The notes beneath the pieces were generated by a model that searched no databases, was not told the DNA's origin, and saw only the letters and a program-made list of their open reading frames with translations. Shown in pieces: positions 16,002 to 22,238 of a stretch of DNA of 41,462 nt. The DNA comes from Candidatus Nealsonbacteria bacterium RIFCSPLOWO2_01_FULL_38_120 (lineage in GTDB: Bacteria; Patescibacteriota; Minisyncoccia; Minisyncoccales; GWA2-38-27): assembly GCA_001821475.1 (NCBI GenBank), contig MHMF01000036.1, forward strand, positions 1 through 41,462, read 5' to 3'. The position numbers and the translations under genes are program-made. Position 1 is the first letter of the stretch, and each line of letters begins with the position of its first letter.

Positions 16002-17525
16002 ATGTCTTACGAAATAATAGAAAAATTGAAACAGGCGATAGGCCAGTATGAAGATACGGAAAAACTGGAAGAAATAGGCCGGGTTATTGAATCGGGCGAC
16101 GGGATAGTAAAAATCTACGGATTGAAAAATGTGAAATCGCAGGAGGTTTTATCAATTGAAACTGCTGAAAATAAAATAGACGCGCTTGCCTTAAACTTGG
16201 AAGAGGACTCTGTGGGCGCTTTGGTTCTGGGCGATCATATTACCGTAAGAAGCGGGGATATCGTTAGAAGAACCAATAGACTGCTATCCATAGATGTCGG
16301 GAAAAGTTTATTGGGGAGAGTGGTGAGTCCTTTTGGCCGGCCGCTTGACGGAAAAGGTCCTGTATTCGCAGAAGGAAAATCAACTCAATATTTTTTAGAA
16401 AATGACGCTCCATCTGTTTTAGATCGTGAGCCGGTTAATACTCCTCTGCATACCGGCATCAAAACTATTGATTCAATGATACCCATAGGAAGAGGGCAGA
16501 GAGAGCTTATTATTGGCGATCGGCAAACAGGAAAAACAGCCATTGCCATTGATACTATAATAAATCAGCATTTGGACGCTTATAGAAAGATGCCGATTTG
16601 TATTTATGTGGCAATCGGGCAAAAAGAATCAAAAATAGCGAAAACAATTGAAACATTGAAAAATTTCGGAGCGTTGGAATATACAATTATTGTTTCCGCG
16701 CCCGCTTCTTCAAGCGCGGCTCTATGGTATTTAGCTCCTTACGCAGGGTGCGCGATCGGAGAATATTTTAGGGACAGGGGAGAGGATGCGGTTGTGATTT
16801 ACGACGATTTATCAAAGCACGCTTGGGCGTACAGGCAGATTTCTTTGCTCTTAAGGCGGCCCCCGGGAAGAGAAGCGTATCCGGGAGATATTTTTTATCT
16901 GCATTCCAGATTATTGGAAAGGGCGGCGAAATTATCCAAAGAAAAGGGTGGCGGTTCTTTGACGGCTTTGCCGATAGTTGAAACTCAGCTCGGCGATGTT
17001 ACGGCTTATATCCCGACCAATATTATTTCAATTACAGACGGCCAAATTTATCTTGAAAGCGATTTGTTTTACCAAGGCATAAGGCCCGCCGTTAATGTCG
17101 GCCTGTCTGTTTCCCGGGTAGGGTCAAAAGCCCAGACGTCGGCAATGAAAAGAATAGCAGGGAAGCTTCGTTTGGAGTTAGCCCAGTTCCGAGAGCTTCA
17201 GGCGTTTATTCAGTTCGCCTCCGATGTTGACGACACTACGAAGAAAAAAATCAAAAGAGGGCAGGTTATTACGGAAGCGTTGAAACAGCCGGATCTGAGC
17301 CCGATGCCATTTGAAAAGCAGCTTATTATTCTGTACGCTATGCTGAATAATTATTTTGACGATATAGACACGCTTGAACTGCCGGCTATACAAGCCAAGC
17401 TGATAGAAAATGTGGAGAAACTGCATAACATGGAAATAATGGAACCATTGAGAAAAACAGGAATACTTACAAAAGAGATAGAAGAAAAATTGAAAATAGC
17501 TATTACGAAAGTCGTCGCTAAATAG
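16002..17525 (+). CDS. atpA: ATP synthase F1 subunit alpha
   Basis: 507 residues, full length. Walker A GDRQTGKT is near residue 170; the arginine-finger segment SVSRVGSKAQTSAMK is near 370. It is the non-catalytic nucleotide-binding subunit alternating with beta in the F1 head. It starts 18 bases after atpH and is followed by atpG after 19 bases. Confidence 0.97.
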   Translation: MSYEIIEKLKQAIGQYEDTEKLEEIGRVIESGDGIVKIYGLKNVKSQEVLSIETAENKIDALALNLEEDSVGALVLGDHITVRSGDIVRRTNRLLSIDVGKSLLGRVVSPFGRPLDGKGPVFAEGKSTQYFLENDAPSVLDREPVNTPLHTGIKTIDSMIPIGRGQRELIIGDRQTGKTAIAIDTIINQHLDAYRKMPICIYVAIGQKESKIAKTIETLKNFGALEYTIIVSAPASSSAALWYLAPYAGCAIGEYFRDRGEDAVVIYDDLSKHAWAYRQISLLLRRPPGREAYPGDIFYLHSRLLERAAKLSKEKGGGSLTALPIVETQLGDVTAYIPTNIISITDGQIYLESDLFYQGIRPAVNVGLSVSRVGSKAQTSAMKRIAGKLRLELAQFRELQAFIQFASDVDDTTKKKIKRGQVITEALKQPDLSPMPFEKQLIILYAMLNNYFDDIDTLELPAIQAKLIENVEKLHNMEIMEPLRKTGILTKEIEEKLKIAITKVVAK

Positions 17526-17544
17526 CCAAATACAAATTCCAACT

Positions 17545-18480
17545 ATGGAATCAACCCAGTCAATAAAAAGGCGGCTGAAAAGCATAAAAAATATTGGCCA
17601 GATAACTAAGGCAATGGAATTAGTTGCCGCGACAAAGATGCGCAAATCACAGGAAGCGGCGTTGTCTTCAAGGAATTATGCCTATACCGCATTAGATCTT
17701 CTTGCCAGAATATCCGGCCAGGAAATAAAACTGCCGGAATTGCTCCGGCAGAGAGAAGTAAAAAGAACCGCGTTTGTTATTTTAACTTCGGACAAGGGAT
17801 TAGCGGGCTCTTTTAACAGTTCTGTTATTAGGTTGTTTGAAAAATATATCAAAAAAGAAAATATAAACATAAAAGACGAAAGATATTATTTTATTGCTAT
17901 TGGCAAGAAAGCAATTGCGTATTTACAGAGCAAAGGAATAAAAATAACGGAAAAATTCATCAGGGCGGGGGATTTTACAACTCCAGAACAGATAAATCCA
18001 ATATCTGATTCTATTTCAACGGGATACCTTGGAAAAAAATGGGATGAGGTTTTGCTTTTTTCAACTTATTTTATATCAGCCTTGAAACAAGAGGTCTTCG
18101 CGAGAAAAATATTCCCAGTAGAACTTTCTTCAATTAAAAAAATTATAGAAGAAATTATTCCTAAAACAGGAAAGTTTTCGGATTTGGCGAATAAAAAATT
18201 TTTTCTTTTTGACAAAATTGACGAATATCTAATTGAGCCATCACAGGAATTAGCGCTAAAAGCGCTGGCAGAACATTTGATAAGAATGCAATTTTATCAT
18301 TTGATTTTAGAGACTAACGCGTCGGAACACGGCGCTCGGCGAATGGCAATGAAAAATGCGTCAGATAATGCGGAAGAATTATCAGAATCGCTTAATCTTT
18401 TATACAATAAATCAAGGCAGACAAATATCACAAAAGAAATAACAGAAATTGTCTCAGGTACGGAGCTATTAAATAATTAA
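17545..18480 (+). CDS. atpG: ATP synthase F1 subunit gamma
   Basis: 311 residues. The N-terminal helix STQSIKRRLKSIKNIGQITK and AMELVAATKMRK and the C-terminal helix with NASEHGARRMAMKNASDNA are the two halves of the rotating coiled coil. It is the central shaft that couples the c ring to the head. It is slightly longer than typical (about 290) because of the middle domain. Confidence 0.95.
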   Translation: MESTQSIKRRLKSIKNIGQITKAMELVAATKMRKSQEAALSSRNYAYTALDLLARISGQEIKLPELLRQREVKRTAFVILTSDKGLAGSFNSSVIRLFEKYIKKENINIKDERYYFIAIGKKAIAYLQSKGIKITEKFIRAGDFTTPEQINPISDSISTGYLGKKWDEVLLFSTYFISALKQEVFARKIFPVELSSIKKIIEEIIPKTGKFSDLANKKFFLFDKIDEYLIEPSQELALKALAEHLIRMQFYHLILETNASEHGARRMAMKNASDNAEELSESLNLLYNKSRQTNITKEITEIVSGTELLNN

Positions 18481-18610
18481 CGCAAAATACAAAACGAAAA
18501 ACGCAAAATTTAGGTATCAAAAATTTCTGAAAGAAATTTTTGATAATATAATAGTCGCGAAGAGACACATTAGTTCTACGCTTTTCGTTTTACGTTTTAC
18601 ATTTAGTTTT
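18481..18610. repeat. Intergenic repeat with hairpins between atpG and atpD
   Basis: Left flank with AAAACGAAAAACGC and TTTAGGTATCAA; then a perfect stem TATCAAAAATTTCT-GAA-AGAAATTTTTGATA; then AGTCGCGAAGAGACACA; then right flank ACGCTTTTCGTTTTACG. An inverted relative with the same flanks and the same GTCGCGAA-type block, but a different first hairpin, lies at 25185-25325. Confidence 0.7.
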
Positions 18611-19984
18611 ATGAATAAAGGAAAAATAATACAAATAATCGGCACGGTGATTGATGTTGCGTTCCCCGAAGACGTTGAGCTGCCGAAAATTTACCATATT
18701 TTAAAAATAAGAAGACGAGATAACGAGGAAATAGTTGCCGAGGTTGTGAAACATTTGGATCCGACAAAAGTAAGGGCGATTGCCATACAGCCGACAGATG
18801 GTTTGGAAAGAGGAATTGAAGTGGAAGATACGGGCAGAATGATTGAGGTGCCGGTTGGCCCAGAAACATTGGGAAATATTTTTAATGTTATCGGGAAAGC
18901 GCTGAACGATCCCAAAAAACAATTTAAGAAATTTCTGCCCATTCACAGATTAGCGCCTCCACTTACCGAACAATCCACGAAAACAGAGGTCTTTGAAACA
19001 GGCATAAAAGTAATTGATCTTATAGCGCCTATTATCAAAGGAGGAAAAGTTGGGCTTTTTGGCGGAGCCGGAGTCGGCAAAACAGTTTTGCTTATGGAAC
19101 TTATCCGTAACATCGCCCAAGAGCATGGCGGGGTTTCTGTTTTTGCCGGAGTAGGCGAGAGGACAAGAGAGGGAAATGATTTATTTCTTGAAATGAAAGA
19201 ATCGGGAGTTATCAATAAAACTGCCTTAGTATTTGGTCAGATGAATGAAGTTCCAGGCGCGAGAGCGCGGGTCGGATTATCCGGTCTGACTATGGCGGAA
19301 TATTTCAGAGACGAAGAAAAAAAAGATGTGCTTTTATTTATTGATAATATTTTTCGTTTTTCTCAGGCCGGTTTGGAAATATCAACCCTGCTGGGTAGGA
19401 TTCCTTCGGCTGTCGGCTATCAGCCGACCCTTGCCTCTGAAATGGCTGAACTACAGGAAAGGATTACTTCCACTTCAAAAGGGTCTATCACTTCCGTGCA
19501 GGCGATTTATGTCCCGGCTGACGATATCACTGACCCGGCCCCGGTGGCGACCTTCACCCATCTTGACTCAATAATTGTGCTTTCAAGAGCTTTAACGGAA
19601 ATCGGCATTTATCCGGCAGTTGACCCGCTGGCGTCTAATTCTTCCGCTCTTGATTCTAAAATTATCGGTAAAGAGCACTATGAAACAGCCAGGACTGTCC
19701 AGAGAACTTTGCAGAGATATAAGGAATTGCAGGATATTATCGCGATTTTAGGCATTGAAGAGCTTTCTGATGCAGATAGAAAAGTTGTTGATAGGGCGCG
19801 GAAAATACAGAGATTTTTATCCCAGCCGTTTTTTGTGGCAGAAGCATACACAAACCAAGTTGGCAGATATGTCAAACTGGAAGACACGGTAAATGGATTT
19901 AAGGAGATACTGGAAGGGAAATATGACAATCTGCCGGAGGAAAATTTCTATATGAAAGGTGGAATATCTGATGTTGTAAAATAA
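18611..19984 (+). CDS. atpD: ATP synthase F1 subunit beta
   Basis: 457 residues, the catalytic subunit. Walker A GGAGVGKTVLLMELI is near residue 155; GERTREGND with the catalytic glutamate follows; LFIDNIFRFSQAGLEISTLL is the Walker B and DELSEED-preceding region. The last residues overlap the start of a long hairpin that separates atpD from atpC. Confidence 0.97.
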   Translation: MNKGKIIQIIGTVIDVAFPEDVELPKIYHILKIRRRDNEEIVAEVVKHLDPTKVRAIAIQPTDGLERGIEVEDTGRMIEVPVGPETLGNIFNVIGKALNDPKKQFKKFLPIHRLAPPLTEQSTKTEVFETGIKVIDLIAPIIKGGKVGLFGGAGVGKTVLLMELIRNIAQEHGGVSVFAGVGERTREGNDLFLEMKESGVINKTALVFGQMNEVPGARARVGLSGLTMAEYFRDEEKKDVLLFIDNIFRFSQAGLEISTLLGRIPSAVGYQPTLASEMAELQERITSTSKGSITSVQAIYVPADDITDPAPVATFTHLDSIIVLSRALTEIGIYPAVDPLASNSSALDSKIIGKEHYETARTVQRTLQRYKELQDIIAILGIEELSDADRKVVDRARKIQRFLSQPFFVAEAYTNQVGRYVKLEDTVNGFKEILEGKYDNLPEENFYMKGGISDVVK

Positions 19985-20044
19985 TATTGCGTGGCTATCC
20001 GATTGTAACATCGCGCGTGGTAATCGGATAGCCACGCAAATATT
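19970..20044 (+). promoter_or_regulatory. Interleaved double hairpin (A-B-A'-B') between atpD and atpC
   Basis: B (about 19983-20004, GCGTGGCTATCCGATT core) pairs with B' (20022-20044), a stem of about 20 bp. Its loop begins GTAACATC (20005-20012), which pairs with GATGTTGT at the end of atpD (19970-19977; 8 bp, two G-U). The arms alternate A-B-A'-B'. The atpC ATG is 6 bases downstream, so this may set the atpC level against atpD. Confidence 0.55.
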
Positions 20045-20050
20045 TTACTT

Positions 20051-20317
20051 ATGAAATTATTTATTTATTCGTTAAAAAATACGCTTTTTGAGAGCGAGGC
20101 CGAGTCCTTAACTTGCGAAACCGTGAATGGGCAGATTACTATTTTAAACAACCACGAGCCCCTGATTACTTTGCTAAAAGATGGGGTGATTAAGATAATT
20201 GACAAAAACCAAAAGGCAAGCTATATTCAAACTATGGGAGGGTTCCTTGAAATTCGCGGTTCAAACGAAGTTCGTTGCATAATAGATCAAAACATAACAA
20301 GTCAAAATGAGAACTAA
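20051..20317 (+). CDS. atpC: ATP synthase F1 subunit epsilon (short form)
   Basis: 88 residues, the N-terminal beta-sandwich only: LTCETVNGQITILNNHEPLITLLKDG is the epsilon signature. The C-terminal helical hairpin, which inhibits ATP hydrolysis in many bacteria, is absent. It attaches to gamma and the c ring. The next gene starts 2 bases after its stop. Confidence 0.9.
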   Translation: MKLFIYSLKNTLFESEAESLTCETVNGQITILNNHEPLITLLKDGVIKIIDKNQKASYIQTMGGFLEIRGSNEVRCIIDQNITSQNEN

Positions 20318-20319
20318 TT

Positions 20320-20805
20320 ATGGTGCTGAAACAAATCACATCGGTCGGGTTGAGGAAAGAGCACTACAAAGCAGGCGCTCTGATTCTTTATTGTGTTGAC
20401 CGCAGAGGCAAGGAGGCGCTTGAGGAGTTTATTCGCGTAAAAGAATTTGAACATTACGATCTAATCCAGATTCCCGGAGGCGCGAAGGCACTTGTTGCCC
20501 CTATGAATGATATTACAGGAAGGAGAAGTATTTGGAACTATATTGTCCGATTAGTAGGGAGAAAGATGATCTTAAGTTGGATTTCAATATTAATCCAACT
20601 GCATCATGCGGGGCGTATAATTCTGACGACCCATATTGATTGTGGCGCTTTTGGCGGAAGTTCTTCGTTTCTCCTTCCAGAGTTGGAGCGTGGAATCCAC
20701 AAAAGCTGGCTTAGAAAGAGCAAGGATTTTTTGGCTAAGAAATTTCCTAAAATCCCGATTGAGGCGTATTTCGTTGACTATGACGGATTTTGGCAGGTTT
20801 TTTAA
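20320..20805 (+). CDS. Beta-carbonic-anhydrase-like protein
   Basis: 161 residues. The zinc-site pattern of beta-carbonic anhydrases is present: Cys-x-Asp-x-Arg in LYCVDRRG (residues 24-31) and His-x2-Cys in THIDCGAFGG (about 104-113). A mid segment IQIPGGAKALV resembles the conserved IRNAGG region of the family, with differences. It is shorter than classical enzymes (about 200). It may hydrate CO2 or only share the fold. It is probably co-transcribed with the atp genes since it starts 2 bases after atpC and a terminator follows it. Confidence 0.65.
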   Translation: MVLKQITSVGLRKEHYKAGALILYCVDRRGKEALEEFIRVKEFEHYDLIQIPGGAKALVAPMNDITGRRSIWNYIVRLVGRKMILSWISILIQLHHAGRIILTTHIDCGAFGGSSSFLLPELERGIHKSWLRKSKDFLAKKFPKIPIEAYFVDYDGFWQVF

Positions 20806-20841
20806 CTGAATCCGGTCGGTTTTTTTCTCGCAACTCTCCAT

Positions 20842-20870
20842 GAGACAATATAATATTGTCTCCTTTTTTT
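20842..20870 (+). terminator. Intrinsic terminator of the atp operon
   Basis: Stem GAGACAAT (20842-20849) with ATTGTCTC (20855-20862), loop of 5, then CTTTTTTT. It follows the carbonic-anhydrase-like gene by 37 bases. Confidence 0.8.
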
Positions 20871-20895
20871 ATTTTCCAACAGATAAATTAAATTA

Positions 20896-20945
20896 TTTTA
20901 TCGTCAATTAAAAACCACGATCGTGGTTTTTAATTGACGATAAAA
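20896..20945. terminator. Second perfect 50-bp palindrome
   Basis: Perfectly self-complementary from 20896 to 20945, centred between 20920 and 20921. It shares the core TTAAAAACCACGATCGTGGT and its complement with the palindrome at 3224-3273. The arms differ at matched positions (ATCG versus GTCA on the left, with the complement changed on the right). Confidence 0.65.
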
Positions 20946-20982
20946 ATAGATATTGCGGACACATACACTTTTATATCTTTTT

Positions 20983-21011
20983 TTGACGAAAATGGAAAGC
21001 AGATATAGGAT
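20983..21011 (+). promoter_or_regulatory. Predicted promoter of rarA
   Basis: TTGACG (20983-20988), 17-base spacer, TAGGAT (21006-21011). The expected start is within 1-2 bases of the ATG at 21020, so the transcript would be leaderless. Confidence 0.5.
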
Positions 21012-21019
21012 AAAATATT

Positions 21020-22150
21020 ATGGAACCATTGGCGTCGAAAATCAGGCCGAGGCGGCTGGAGGACTTCTTTGGGCAGGATCATTTAGTGGGGGAGGGGAAG
21101 CCCCTTAATGTTGGCATAAAACAAAAACATCTTTTTTCTTTTATTTTTTGGGGGCCGCCGGGAACAGGGAAAACAACTCTGGCAAAAATATACGCTAATT
21201 GTCTTAATGCCAAGCTGTATGAGTTGTCGGCGGTTTCGGCCGGCAAAGCGGACATTAAAAAAATAATTAACGAGGATTCCAGCGGCATTTCCAAAGTTTT
21301 ATTTTTGGACGAAATTCACCGCTTTAATAAATCTCAACAGGATTTTCTGCTTCCTTTTGTTGAAAAAGGAGAAATAACGCTTATTGGCGCCACAACCGAG
21401 AATCCGAGCTTTGAAGTGATACCCGCCCTGCTTTCCAGGTGCCGGGTTTTTGTTTTGAACGAGCTTTCGGACGAAAATATGACGGCCATTATCAAAAGGA
21501 CTGGCTTGAAAATAGATAAAAAATCTGAGGAGTGGCTGATAAATATGGCAAATGGAGATGCTCGGCAGGCGATTACGATGCTGGAAAACACTAACGAGCT
21601 TTACAAAAAAATCACATTGGAAAATTTAAAAAACGCCTTGCAGTCAAAATTTTTAAGGTATGACAAGGCAGGGGAGGAACATTATAATACTATTTCCGCT
21701 TTTATTAAAAGCATGAGGGCGAGCCAGCCGGACTCTGCTTTGTACTATCTGGCGCGCATGGTTGATTCCGGCGAGGATCCGAAATTTATAGCGCGGAGGA
21801 TGGTTATTTTCGCTTCCGAAGATATCGGTGTAAGCCAGCCGACCGCTTTGGTGGTTGCCAACGATGTTTTCAGGGCAGTAGAAATTATTGGCTTGCCGGA
21901 ATGCGCGATAAATCTAGCGCACGGAGTTGTCTATTTATGCCTTTGCAAAAAAGACAGAAGCGCTTACAATGCATATGTGTCGGCGATGGAAGATGTTAAA
22001 AAATACGGAAACCTGCCTATCCCACTGGAGGTAAAAAATCCGGAAACAAATCTTATGAAAGAATTGAATTACGGCAAAGGATACGAAAAATATTCTAAAG
22101 ATTCGTTTCTGCCCGATAAACTAAAAAACAAAAAATATTTCAAAAGATAA
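21020..22150 (+). CDS. rarA: Replication-associated recombination protein A (RarA/MgsA), AAA+ ATPase
   Basis: 376 residues, somewhat short for the family (about 430). N-terminal MEPLASKIRPRRLEDFFGQD is the RarA signature. Walker A GPPGTGKT is at residues 45-52, Walker B VLFLDEIHRFNKSQQD follows, and TTENPSFEV is the sensor 1 region. The C-terminal MgsA domain includes RMVIFASEDIGVS. It acts on stalled replication forks. The gene has its own promoter and a terminator-like element after it. Confidence 0.93.
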   Translation: MEPLASKIRPRRLEDFFGQDHLVGEGKPLNVGIKQKHLFSFIFWGPPGTGKTTLAKIYANCLNAKLYELSAVSAGKADIKKIINEDSSGISKVLFLDEIHRFNKSQQDFLLPFVEKGEITLIGATTENPSFEVIPALLSRCRVFVLNELSDENMTAIIKRTGLKIDKKSEEWLINMANGDARQAITMLENTNELYKKITLENLKNALQSKFLRYDKAGEEHYNTISAFIKSMRASQPDSALYYLARMVDSGEDPKFIARRMVIFASEDIGVSQPTALVVANDVFRAVEIIGLPECAINLAHGVVYLCLCKKDRSAYNAYVSAMEDVKKYGNLPIPLEVKNPETNLMKELNYGKGYEKYSKDSFLPDKLKNKKYFKR

Positions 22151-22162
22151 AATGGTATAAAT

Positions 22163-22202
22163 CTTTCACGTTCCAAAGCGTGAAAGCTTTTGGAATTTTT
22201 TT
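22163..22202 (+). terminator. Terminator with two mutually exclusive stems after rarA
   Basis: CTTTCACG (22163-22170) pairs with CGTGAAAG (22179-22186). TTCCAAAG (22171-22178) pairs with CTTTTGGAA (22187-22195) and is followed by seven T. The four arms alternate with no spacers, so only one stem can form at a time. The second is a terminator, the first would prevent it. The helicase gene starts 36 bases later. Confidence 0.65.
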
Positions 22203-22238
22203 ATTTGCGTTGAATTTATTAAATAGTAAAATAAAAAT

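Noticed and set aside
17178..17645. 155-codon minus-strand frame over the atpA-atpG junction
   Set aside because: It overlaps two certain genes and has no family match or start context.
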